Shown one piece after another: positions 1-6,940 of a DNA stretch of 7,275 nt (positions are counted from its first letter, which is position 1; each line of letters starts with the position of its first letter). The notes under the pieces were generated by a model that was not told the DNA's origin, ran no database searches, and was given only the letters and a program-made list of their open reading frames with translations. This DNA comes from Gammaproteobacteria bacterium (GTDB lineage: Bacteria > Pseudomonadota > Gammaproteobacteria > Steroidobacterales > Steroidobacteraceae): NCBI GenBank assembly GCA_030040525.1, contig JASHTN010000127.1:1-7275 (forward strand). Direction: 5' to 3'. Position numbers and translations under genes: made by a program.

Positions 1-224
1 TCGAGCTCCGGATCGTGCAGCGCCTGCCACCACGCTGCCAGGTCGATCTGCGCCGGCGCCGCGGCTGCGCCCGGCGCGCCGGCCGGAGCAGCCTGCGCCG
101 CGCGCGAGACTGCCGCGTACTGGTCCGGCATGGGCAGCCGCGGCGTGTGGTAGTTGGGCCCGACCGCGCAGCCGGCGAGCACGGCGGCCGCGAGGCCCGA
201 GGCGAAGCATTGCAGGCGGCGCAC
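1..224 (-). CDS. Outer-membrane factor lipoprotein of a tripartite efflux pump (NodT/OprM type), N-terminal part only
   Basis: This is the 5' end of an outer-membrane channel protein, the exit duct of the efflux pump encoded just upstream; 74 codons are visible before the left edge. The start is a GTG at 224-222. An in-frame TGA (the stop of the adaptor gene) lies only four codons upstream, so the gene cannot start earlier, and GGGAG six bases before the GTG is a good ribosome binding site. Residues 11-19 form a lipobox, LAAAVLAGC, with the lipidation cysteine at Cys19. It is followed by AVGPNYHTP, the typical mature N-terminus of this family (Cys-x-VGPxY). An Ala/Pro-rich linker follows, then W65-W66 in AWWQALHDPEL, matching the conserved 'W..F.DP.L' start of the TolC-like fold. 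The gap to the adaptor gene is 12 bases. The alpha-barrel body lies outside the window, so intactness cannot be judged. Confidence 0.93.
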   Translation of the reverse strand, partial: MRRLQCFASGLAAAVLAGCAVGPNYHTPRLPMPDQYAAVSRAAQAAPAGAPGAAAAPAQIDLAAWWQALHDPEL

Positions 225-236
225 CCGCTGCTCCCG

Positions 237-1568
237 TCAGCGCGCGGCAACCGCCGGCGTCGCGCCTGAATCCAGCATGTTGACCCGCACCTTCTCGCCG
301 TCGCCGATCTGGCTGCTGACGTTGAGCGCCAGCACGTCACCCGGCGCAACGCCCGAGGCGAGCTCGACCACGCGGCCGTCGTCGCGGCCGATGGCCACGG
401 CGCGGAAGCGGAGCGTGCCGGATGAGTCGATCCGCGCCACCTGCGGCCCGCTGGCGCGGAACAGCAGCGCCGCCGCCGGCACCTGCACCAGGCCCCGTGG
501 CGGCAGTGCGAACCCGACCTTGACGTACATGCCGGGCACGAACTCCTGTTTGCCGTTCGGGATGTCCACCTCGACACGCAGGGTGCGGGCCTGCGGGTTG
601 ATGGCGTCGGCGGTGCGCGTGATCCGGCCGACGTAGTCGCGCGGCACGCCGCCGTTGGTCTGGATCTGCACCGGCCCAGCGTTGCTCAGCAGGTCGTCGG
701 CGGCGCTCTGCGGTGCATCGACGAAGATGCGGATCGGATCGTTCTGCGTCATGACGTACAGCGGCGTGGTCGCAGAGGTGCTGCCGGCGGTCACCAGGTT
801 GCCGATATCGATGTAGCGCACCGTGATGACGCCGTCGTACGGGGCGGTCACCTTCTTGAACTGCGTGAGCACCGTGTACTTGTTGACGCGCGCCTCATCG
901 AGCGCCACGTCGGCCTGCGCCGACTTCAGTCGCGCCACCGAGCTGTCGTAGTCGGCGCGCTTCGCCTCGCGCTCCTGCTCGGACACCACGCCCTTGGGCG
1001 AATCGCGCCAGCGCTCGTAGGTGGTCCTGCTGAACTGCAGCTCCGCCTCGCGCACCAGCACCTGCGCCTCGGCGGCCTTGAGCTGCGCGCGCGCCGCGGC
1101 CAGCTCGGCATCGAGGTCCGGGGTCTCGATGAGCGCGAGCACCTGGCCCGCCTTCACGTGGTCGCCGATGTCGACGAACCACTGGCCGACGTAGCCGTCC
1201 ACCCGCGCGTAGATGGTGCTGGTATGCCAGGCGGCGGTCTGCCCGGGAAGCAGCAGGCGCTGCACGCCGGACAAGGGCTGCGCGCGCACCGCATCCACCA
1301 GTGCCGCGGCGCCGGCCGCCGCGGCGGTCGCATGCGCGAGGCTGCGCGCCTTGAAGAAGCGGTCGGCCGACACCAGCACGAAAGCGGTCGCGAGCACCCC
1401 GGCGGCGATGGTCGCCGCCTTCTTCAGGCGTCGTCCGGTGTCCGGATCGAAGTGCGCCGTCGCGGCGTGCGACTCGGTATTCGCGACATCGCCCGCGTAG
1501 TCGGTCGGCCGGATCTCGCCCTGCGGCCCGGGTGCGTGGCTGGACGGCTTGGCGTGCGTGGCTTGCAT
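237..1568 (-). CDS. Periplasmic adaptor (membrane fusion protein, HlyD/AcrA family) of RND efflux pump
   Basis: This 443-residue protein bridges the RND pump and the outer-membrane channel across the periplasm. Domains in order: a polar cytoplasmic tail (1-50, ending RRLKK); a single membrane anchor (about 51-68); the first half of the lipoyl/barrel-sandwich domain (about 117-153, including ARVDGYVGQW, DIGDHVKAGQVL and ETPDLD); a coiled-coil hairpin rich in Ala, Glu, Arg and Lys (about 154-228); the second lipoyl half (KKVTAPYDGVIT, 238-249); a beta-barrel domain (about 265-355, with VPGMYVKVGF near its end); and a membrane-proximal domain to the C-terminus. There is no lipobox, so it is probably held by an uncleaved signal anchor, unlike lipidated AcrA. 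The N-terminal tail makes it somewhat longer than typical adaptors. The start is ATG 1568-1566, 12 bases after the RND stop, with only a weak GAAAGA-type ribosome binding site overlapping that stop, suggesting translational coupling. Family assignment is firm; the substrate is unknown. Confidence 0.96.
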   Translation of the reverse strand: MQATHAKPSSHAPGPQGEIRPTDYAGDVANTESHAATAHFDPDTGRRLKKAATIAAGVLATAFVLVSADRFFKARSLAHATAAAAGAAALVDAVRAQPLSGVQRLLLPGQTAAWHTSTIYARVDGYVGQWFVDIGDHVKAGQVLALIETPDLDAELAAARAQLKAAEAQVLVREAELQFSRTTYERWRDSPKGVVSEQEREAKRADYDSSVARLKSAQADVALDEARVNKYTVLTQFKKVTAPYDGVITVRYIDIGNLVTAGSTSATTPLYVMTQNDPIRIFVDAPQSAADDLLSNAGPVQIQTNGGVPRDYVGRITRTADAINPQARTLRVEVDIPNGKQEFVPGMYVKVGFALPPRGLVQVPAAALLFRASGPQVARIDSSGTLRFRAVAIGRDDGRVVELASGVAPGDVLALNVSSQIGDGEKVRVNMLDSGATPAVAAR

Positions 1569-1580
1569 GCAATCGGTCTT

Positions 1581-4500
1581 TCAGGGTGTGGGGGCCGGCG
1601 CAGGCGGGCGGCGCAGCAGCCGATACATGGTCGGCACGAACACCAGCGTGGCGAAGGTCGCGAACAGCAGCCCGCCGATCACCGCGCGGGCGAGCGGCGC
1701 GTTCTGCTCGCCACCCTCGCCGACACCGATCGCCATCGGCACCATGCCGAGAATCATCGCGCCGGCGGTCATCAGCACCGGGCGCAGTCGGGTGAATCCG
1801 GCGCTGGCCGCGGCGATGAGCGGCGCGTCGCCCTGCTGCATGCGCTGGTTGGCGAAGGTGACGACGAGGATGCTGTTGGCGGTGGTGAGGCCGATGGCCA
1901 TCAAAGTGCCCATCAGCGCCGGCACGCTCAGGTGCGTCTGGGTGAGGAACAGCATCCACATCGTCCCGCTCAGCGTGAAGGGTACGGCGAGGAGCACGAT
2001 GAGCGGGTCGATCCAGCTCTGGAAGTTGATCACCAGGAACAGGTAGACCAGCACCACCGCGAGCGCGATGCCGGTGAACAGCCCCGTGTAGCTCTCGCGC
2101 ATGGTCTCCACCTGGCCGCTGAGATAGATATGCATCGCCCTGGCGGCGGGCGGCTGGTTGGCGGCGATCACCCGCTCGATGTCCTGCGACGTCGAATACA
2201 GGTCGCGGCCCTGCACGTTGGCCTGCACGTCGAACACCGGCCGGATGTTCAGCTGCGAGGTCACCATTGGCACCCTGACACGCCTGACGGCCGAGAGGTT
2301 CATGAGCAGCTGCGACTCGCGGCTGCCGTCGGTGGAGCTCGACACCGGCATGGTCTCGAGGTTCTGTGTCGTGTCGAACTGGTATGGGGGTTGTTGCACC
2401 ACCAGCGGATAGCTCACGCCGTTGCTCGGGTCGACCCAGAAATTCGGGGCGCTCTGCAGGCTCGAGCTCGTGGTCACGAGCATGTTATAGGCCGCATCCC
2501 GCTGCGTGAGGCCCACCTCGGTGGCGAGCGCCCGGTCGACGTCGACCGCGAGCGCCGGCGCGTCCGGCACCTGGAATATGTGCGCATCGACCACGCCGGG
2601 CACGCGCGCCAGCAGGCGCGTCAGGCGCGTGGCGAGCGCGTAGGTCGCGTCGCTGTCGGAGCCGGTGACGCGGATGTCGATCGGCGCCGGCTGGCCGAAA
2701 TTGAGCACCTGATCGACGATGTCGGCCGGCTGGAAGAAGAACTGCAGTGCCGGGAAGCGCCGCGGCAGCTCGCGGCGCAGCATCGCCGTGAGCTCCGCGG
2801 TCGGCGCGTGCTTTCGCGTCAGCGAGATGAGGATCTCCCCATCCATGGGACCGACGGTGGCCGAGTCGGACAAGGCAATGTTGATGCCGCTGTAAGGCAG
2901 CCCGATGTTGTCGAGAATCACGCGGATCTGGCGGTCGCCGACCAGCTGGCGGATCGCCGCCTCGACCTGCGCGAAGTACCTCTGGGTGACCTCGATGCGC
3001 GTGCCGGGCGGGGCGCGCACGTGCAGGCGCATCTGCCCGGCGTCGACCTCGGGGAAGAAGTCGCGCCCGAGGAGCGGGAACAGCGGCAGCGACACCGCCA
3101 TGATCGCGAGGAACGCGAGCACGGTCGCCTTCGGCTGCGACAGCGCCCAGGCGAGCGCGTTGCGGTACGCCTCGCGGAAGCGCCGGAAGCCGCTCTCGAA
3201 CCCTAGGTGAATGCGCAGCAGCGGGTGCACGCGCGCCGCGCCGCCCGGCGCGGCCGCGTGCGGGCGGTGCAGCACCGAGCGCATCAGGTACAGAAAGAGC
3301 ACCGGCACCATGGTGAACGACAGCGCCAGACTCGCGAGCAGCGAGACGATCACCGACACCGACAGCGGCGAGAACAGGTACTTGGCAGTGCCCTGCAGCA
3401 GGAATACCGGCACGAACACGATGCAGATGCACAGCGTCGAGAGGAAGGTCGGCGTGCCGACCTCGCCGGCGCCCTGCACGATCGCCTCGGGCAGGTGCTG
3501 GTGGAGCCCCGCATGGCGCTCGACGTTCTCGATCACCACCGTACCGTTGTCCACCAGGATGCCGACGGCGAGCGCGAAGCCCCCGAGCGTCATGGTGTTG
3601 AGGGTCTCGCCGCCGACGCCCATCAGCAGCACCGCGCTGATGATCGACAGCGGGATGGAGGCGAGGATGATCAGCGTCAGGCGCCAGTTGCCGAGGAACA
3701 GCAGGATCATGAGCGCGGTGAGCCCGGCGGCCATCGCGCCGCCCATCAATACGCTGTCGAGGGCCGCCTTGACGAACACCGACTGGTCGAAAATCGGCGT
3801 TATGCGCACGTCGCTCGGAATCATGTGGCGGACGTCGGGCAGCGCCGCGCGGATGCCGTCGATCACCGCGAGCGTCGAGACGCCGCCCGTGTTGCGGATC
3901 GTCATGAGCGCCCCGGGCACGCCGTCCACCGTCACCGAGTTGGTCTGCACCTGGAAGCCGTCGTGCACGTGCGCGACGTCGCGCATGAACACTTCGCGCC
4001 CGTTGACCTCCTTGATCGGGAAGGAGTTGATGGTGTCGATGACGTCCGGGCTGTTGTTCATCGCCACGAGGTAGTCACGCGTGCCGATCTTGACGTCGCC
4101 CCCGGGCAGGATGACGTTCTGCGTCTGCAGCGCGTCGCTCACGTCCTGGGGGGTCAGGCCGCGGGCCTGCAGCGCCTGCTGATCGAGGTCCGCCATGATG
4201 ACGCGCGGCTTGCCGCCGTAGGGGTATGGCACCGTGGCGCCGTGCACCACCGCGAGCGCCGGGCGGATGATGTTCTGGCCGAGGTCGTTGAGCGCGGTGT
4301 CCGGCAGCGAGCTGCTCGAGAGGCTGAGCTGGATGATCGGCACGTCGGTCGCGCCGTAGCGGATCACGAGCGGCGGCGTGATGTTCGGCGGCATGTACTT
4401 GAGCACCACCAGCGCGCTGCTCGCGAGCTGCGCGATGGCGCGAGTGACGTCGGCGCCCTGGTGCAGGTAGACGCGCTCGACGCCCACGCCCTCGTAGCTG

Positions 4501-4751
4501 GTCGCCTCGATGCGCGCGATGTCGTCGACCAGCGAGGCCATCTGCCGTTCGTGCAGCGTCAGGATGCGGTTCTGGATGTCCTCGGCATCCATGCCGGCGT
4601 AGGTCCACACGACGCTGCACACCGGGATGTCCATCTGCGGGAAGATGTCGATCGGCATGCGCAGCGCTTCGCCGATCCCGAGCAGCGCGATCAGGATGAG
4701 CACCGCCACCACCGTGTACGGGCGCTTCAGGATGTAGCTGACGAGCGGCAT
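1581..4751 (-). CDS. RND efflux transporter, inner-membrane permease (HAE-1-like, AcrB superfamily)
   Basis: This 1056-residue protein is a full-length RND pump that should use the proton gradient to expel substrates from periplasm or membrane. It has the duplicated RND plan: TM1 (about 12-30), a large periplasmic loop, TM2-TM6 (about 334-488), a cytoplasmic linker (about 491-540), TM7 (541-561), a second periplasmic loop, and TM8-TM12 (about 889-1045). Hallmarks are IDIFPQMDIP near residue 34, the TM4 stretch GILVDNGTVVIENVER (397-412), DFFPEVD (564-570), and RLRPVLMT (988-995). Aligned by eye to AcrB, Asp407, Arg971 and Thr978 are kept (D401, R988, T995), but Asp408 is Asn402 and Lys940 is Ala958. 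The metal-pump (HME) signature Asp six residues before D401 is absent (A395), so a heavy-metal pump is not favoured. The ATG at 4751 is preceded by GGGGAG (4770-4765), and the gap to the kinase gene is 19 bases. The pump gene precedes the adaptor gene, the reverse of acrAB order. The substrate is unknown. Confidence 0.96.
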   Translation of the reverse strand: MPLVSYILKRPYTVVAVLILIALLGIGEALRMPIDIFPQMDIPVCSVVWTYAGMDAEDIQNRILTLHERQMASLVDDIARIEATSYEGVGVERVYLHQGADVTRAIAQLASSALVVLKYMPPNITPPLVIRYGATDVPIIQLSLSSSSLPDTALNDLGQNIIRPALAVVHGATVPYPYGGKPRVIMADLDQQALQARGLTPQDVSDALQTQNVILPGGDVKIGTRDYLVAMNNSPDVIDTINSFPIKEVNGREVFMRDVAHVHDGFQVQTNSVTVDGVPGALMTIRNTGGVSTLAVIDGIRAALPDVRHMIPSDVRITPIFDQSVFVKAALDSVLMGGAMAAGLTALMILLFLGNWRLTLIILASIPLSIISAVLLMGVGGETLNTMTLGGFALAVGILVDNGTVVIENVERHAGLHQHLPEAIVQGAGEVGTPTFLSTLCICIVFVPVFLLQGTAKYLFSPLSVSVIVSLLASLALSFTMVPVLFLYLMRSVLHRPHAAAPGGAARVHPLLRIHLGFESGFRRFREAYRNALAWALSQPKATVLAFLAIMAVSLPLFPLLGRDFFPEVDAGQMRLHVRAPPGTRIEVTQRYFAQVEAAIRQLVGDRQIRVILDNIGLPYSGINIALSDSATVGPMDGEILISLTRKHAPTAELTAMLRRELPRRFPALQFFFQPADIVDQVLNFGQPAPIDIRVTGSDSDATYALATRLTRLLARVPGVVDAHIFQVPDAPALAVDVDRALATEVGLTQRDAAYNMLVTTSSSLQSAPNFWVDPSNGVSYPLVVQQPPYQFDTTQNLETMPVSSSTDGSRESQLLMNLSAVRRVRVPMVTSQLNIRPVFDVQANVQGRDLYSTSQDIERVIAANQPPAARAMHIYLSGQVETMRESYTGLFTGIALAVVLVYLFLVINFQSWIDPLIVLLAVPFTLSGTMWMLFLTQTHLSVPALMGTLMAIGLTTANSILVVTFANQRMQQGDAPLIAAASAGFTRLRPVLMTAGAMILGMVPMAIGVGEGGEQNAPLARAVIGGLLFATFATLVFVPTMYRLLRRPPAPAPTP

Positions 4752-4764
4752 GCGAGCGGCCTGG

Positions 4765-4770
4765 CTCCCC
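4765..4770 (-). promoter_or_regulatory. Ribosome binding site of the RND gene
   Basis: GGGGAG lies directly after the kinase stop codon and 13 bases before the RND ATG. The spacing is longer than ideal, but this is the best purine run in the 19-base gap, so it supports the ATG at 4751. Confidence 0.5.
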
Positions 4771-6189
4771 TCAGGACTGCAGCGCGGGGCCGGCGGCGAG
4801 CGGCTGGCGGACGCGAAAGGTGCTGCCCTGCCCGGGGCTGCTGCTCACCTCGACCTCGGCGCCGTGCGCGCTGCAGATCGACTTGACGATCGACAGACCG
4901 AGGCCCGCCCCGCCCTGCTCGCGCGAGCGCGAGCGGTCGACGCGGAAGAAGCGCTGAAAGACGTGTGGCAGGGCGTTGGCGGGGATGCCGATGCCGTTGT
5001 CGCTTACCTCGAGCACGGCGAAGCCCGCCTCGCGCCGCACGGCGAGCCGCACCTGGCCGCCGCTCGGGGTGTATTTGATGGCATTGTCGAGCAGGTTGAC
5101 GACCACCTGCTTGAGCCGCGCGCGGTCGCCCTCCACGGTCACCCCGCCCGCCGACTCGCAGCTGACGCTGACCCGCTTGTCGTCGGCGAGCAGGCTCATC
5201 TGACCGGCGGTGGTGGCCGCGAGCTCGCCGAGGTCGAACCTGACCCGTTCCGCGGGCGCCTCGCCGGCATCGAGCCGCGACAGCGCGAACAGCCCGTCGA
5301 CGATCTCGCCCAGCCGGTCGACCTCCTCGAGCACGCTGCCCAAGGTCTCGCGCGTCTCGCCGCCGAGCCCCGCGTCCTGCGCGAGGCTCTCGAGCTCGCC
5401 GCGCATCACGGTGAGCGGCGTGCGCAGCTCGTGGCTCGCGTCGGCGACGAACTGCTTGGAGCTGCGCACCGCGTCCTCGAGGCGGTGGATCATGCGATTC
5501 AGGGCGACCGACAGCCGCTCGATCTCATCGCCGCTCTGCACCACCGGCAGCCGCTCGCTCAGATTATGCAGGCTGATGTCCTCGGCCTTGAGCGCGATGC
5601 TCTCGACCGGCTTGAGCGCGCGGCGCACCAGCACGAAGCCGCCCGCCACCGCCACGCCTACCGCGACCGGCAGGCCGATCGCGAGCACCCCGAGCACATG
5701 CGCCAGCGTCGCCTCGGTGGCGGCGCTCGAGGTGCCGACCTCGACGACGTAGCGCGAGCCGTCGCCCGCGCGTGCGCCGACCGCGGCGATCAGGAGCGCG
5801 GTGCCGGCGAGCGGCTGCTTGCGCGCCCAGGGCAGCGGCGCCGCCCCGGCCTGCGGCACCTGCGACGGATCGAAGCTGCCGTCGCGCGGCACGCCGCAGA
5901 CATACAGCAGGCGGCCGTCGGCGGCGGAGATGCGGATGAAGCGCCCGTTGACCTCCGGGGCGTAGAGCGCCTCGACCTGCTGGCGCAGGCGCTGCTCGTC
6001 GATGCGGGTGGCGGGCGTCAGCAGCGTGTCGGCGATCTGCTGCGCCCGGCGCTCCTGGATGCCGAGCACGTTGGTGTTCAGATAGTGCCGCAGGAAGAGC
6101 CAGGTGAGGCCGCCGAGCAGGACGAACACGATCGTGAGCACCCCGGCGTACCACGCCACCAGGCGGAAGCTCAGCGACCGGGTGTTCAT
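4771..6189 (-). CDS. Sensor histidine kinase (HAMP, HisKA, HATPase_c), cognate of the adjacent OmpR-type regulator
   Basis: This 472-residue inner-membrane kinase should autophosphorylate on a histidine and pass phosphate to the regulator encoded just upstream. It has TM1 (about 11-33), a periplasmic sensor region (about 34-163), TM2 (about 164-188), a HAMP linker (about 189-241), and a HisKA dimerisation helix with the H-box FVADASHELRTP (phospho-His253). The ATP-binding domain has the N-box NLLDNAIKY (Asn365, Asn369), G1 box DNGIGI (397-401), F-box FQRFFR (411-416) and G2 box GGAGLGL (426-432). All catalytic boxes look intact. Length and layout match the CusS/CopS/QseC type. The sensor region resembles no small-molecule domain I can name; it contains one cysteine, Cys98. 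The ATG at 6189 overlaps the regulator's TGA as ATGA and has no strong ribosome binding site, so translational coupling is likely. The frame stays open far upstream across the regulator gene, but that portion is Arg/Pro/Gly-rich shadow sequence, so the start at 6189 is preferred. Confidence 0.96.
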   Translation of the reverse strand: MNTRSLSFRLVAWYAGVLTIVFVLLGGLTWLFLRHYLNTNVLGIQERRAQQIADTLLTPATRIDEQRLRQQVEALYAPEVNGRFIRISAADGRLLYVCGVPRDGSFDPSQVPQAGAAPLPWARKQPLAGTALLIAAVGARAGDGSRYVVEVGTSSAATEATLAHVLGVLAIGLPVAVGVAVAGGFVLVRRALKPVESIALKAEDISLHNLSERLPVVQSGDEIERLSVALNRMIHRLEDAVRSSKQFVADASHELRTPLTVMRGELESLAQDAGLGGETRETLGSVLEEVDRLGEIVDGLFALSRLDAGEAPAERVRFDLGELAATTAGQMSLLADDKRVSVSCESAGGVTVEGDRARLKQVVVNLLDNAIKYTPSGGQVRLAVRREAGFAVLEVSDNGIGIPANALPHVFQRFFRVDRSRSREQGGAGLGLSIVKSICSAHGAEVEVSSSPGQGSTFRVRQPLAAGPALQS

Positions 6190-6866
6190 GAATTCTGCTC
6201 GGTAGCGAGGCCGTAACCGACGCCGCGGACGGTGCGGATCAGCTTCACTGCGAAGGGATCGTCGATCTTGGCCCGCAGGTGCCGCACATAGACATCCACG
6301 ATGTTGGTGAGCCCCTCGAAGCTCTGATCCCACACGTGCTCGATGATCATGGTGCGCGAGAATACGCGTCCGGGGCTCGCCGCGAGGTATTCGAGCAGCG
6401 CGTATTCCTTCGGCGTGAGCTCGATCCTGCGGCCGGCGCGCCGCACCTGCTGCGTGAAGCGATCGACCTCGAGGTCCGCCACCTTGAGCACGCTGGCGCG
6501 TGCCACAGGCCCCCGGCGCAGCAGTGCCTTCACGCGCATCACCAGCTCCGCGAAGGCGAACGGCTTGGTGAGGTAGTCGTCGGCGCCCGCCTCGAAGTTC
6601 GCAACCTTCGCCTCGGTTGCATCGCGCGCGGTGAGAACCAGGATCGGCACCTGCTGGCTCTTGCGGCGGATGCGCTTCAGCAGCTCCTCGCCCGGTAATC
6701 CCGGCAGCATCAGGTCGAGGATGATCAGGTCGTAGTCGTAGGCCTCGGCCATGTCCCAGCCGGCCTGCCCGTCGGCCGCCACGTCGACGGCGTAGCGCTC
6801 GGCGCGCAGGGCGCGTGCGACCAGGTCGCTCACCTTTTTTTCGTCCTCGACGAGCAGCATGCGCAT
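6186..6866 (-). CDS. OmpR/PhoB-family DNA-binding response regulator
   Basis: This 226-residue transcription regulator probably controls the efflux operon it heads. The receiver domain (1-118) has the acidic pocket E7-D8, phosphoacceptor D51 in LIILDLMLPG, Thr79 and Lys101 (LTKPF). The C-terminal winged-helix domain (about 128-222) has the OmpR-type ELTPKEYALLEYL, then SRTMIIEHVWD, the recognition-helix region NIVDVYVRHLRAKID, and the wing TVRGVGYGL. The ending closely resembles the CopR/CusR metal-responsive branch, though that does not prove a metal signal. The start is ATG 6866-6864: AAGGAG lies 7 bases upstream, whereas the in-frame ATG two codons later would be 13 bases away. It is the first gene of the operon; its stop overlaps the kinase start. 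Codons 9-11 (GAA AAA AAG) contain a seven-A run, odd in such a GC-rich gene. Confidence 0.97.
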   Translation of the reverse strand: MRMLLVEDEKKVSDLVARALRAERYAVDVAADGQAGWDMAEAYDYDLIILDLMLPGLPGEELLKRIRRKSQQVPILVLTARDATEAKVANFEAGADDYLTKPFAFAELVMRVKALLRRGPVARASVLKVADLEVDRFTQQVRRAGRRIELTPKEYALLEYLAASPGRVFSRTMIIEHVWDQSFEGLTNIVDVYVRHLRAKIDDPFAVKLIRTVRGVGYGLATEQNS

Positions 6867-6873
6867 GGCTCAA

Positions 6874-6879
6874 CTCCTT
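6874..6879 (-). promoter_or_regulatory. Strong Shine-Dalgarno site of the response regulator gene
   Basis: AAGGAG on the minus strand lies 7 bases before the ATG at 6866. It fixes the operon's first start codon. Confidence 0.85.
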
Positions 6880-6900
6880 GCGCGCAGCAGACCATACGCG

Positions 6901-6940
6901 GATTAATCGGCGGCCAAGGGGCGATTAAAATTCATTAAGA
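6901..6940. promoter_or_regulatory. AT-rich divergent promoter island (candidate sigma-70 elements on both strands)
   Basis: This is the only markedly AT-rich stretch in a GC-rich window, and it lies between divergent genes. On the minus strand TTTAAT (6929-6924) matches the TATAAT -10 box at five of six bases, but the -35 candidate 17 bases upstream, CAGGCA (6952-6947), is weak (three of six). On the plus strand TAAAAT (6926-6931) also matches five of six, with a weak TTAATC (6903-6908) 17 bases upstream. The two -10 candidates overlap, so the promoters may compete or share a regulator. The island is well supported as a likely promoter zone; the exact boxes are inference. Confidence 0.4.
6924..6939 (-). 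promoter_or_regulatory. Candidate binding site for the OmpR-family regulator (tandem TTAAT half-sites)
   Basis: On the minus strand CTTAAT (6939-6934) and TTTAAT (6929-6924) form a direct repeat with a 10-base period, about one helical turn. OmpR-family dimers typically bind head-to-tail half-sites at 10-11 bases, and both hexamers resemble the YTTAAK half-site of PmrA, though PmrA spacing is one base longer. A related 8-base palindrome GATTAATC sits at 6901-6908. The position about 60 bases before the regulator start fits autoregulation. This is inference from motif and position only. Confidence 0.35.

Noticed and set aside
895..1959. Minus-strand open frame of 354 codons spanning the pump-adaptor junction
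   Set aside because: It is out of frame with both genes, Arg/Ala/Gly-rich and without domains, whereas both real genes are intact across this region.
1581..4751. Classification of the pump as a heavy-metal (CzcA/CusA, HME) RND transporter because of the CopR/CusR-like regulator
   Set aside because: The HME-type Asp six residues before the TM4 Asp is Ala395, and the periplasmic and C-terminal motifs look HAE-1-like. Regulator resemblance alone is weak evidence for substrate.
1158..6216. Long plus-strand open frames (up to 682 codons) running almost end to end opposite the efflux genes
   Set aside because: They are antisense shadows of GC-rich codon use: products are dominated by Arg, His, Gly, Ala, Glu and Asp without hydrophobic cores or recognisable domains, while the opposite strand encodes intact, well-known families.
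6187..6873. Upstream extension of the kinase frame across the regulator gene (alternative start near 6873)
   Set aside because: The extension is Arg/Pro/Gly-rich shadow sequence lacking any domain, and the ATG at 6189 gives a canonical membrane-anchored kinase overlapping the regulator stop. Only frameshifting is kept as a question.
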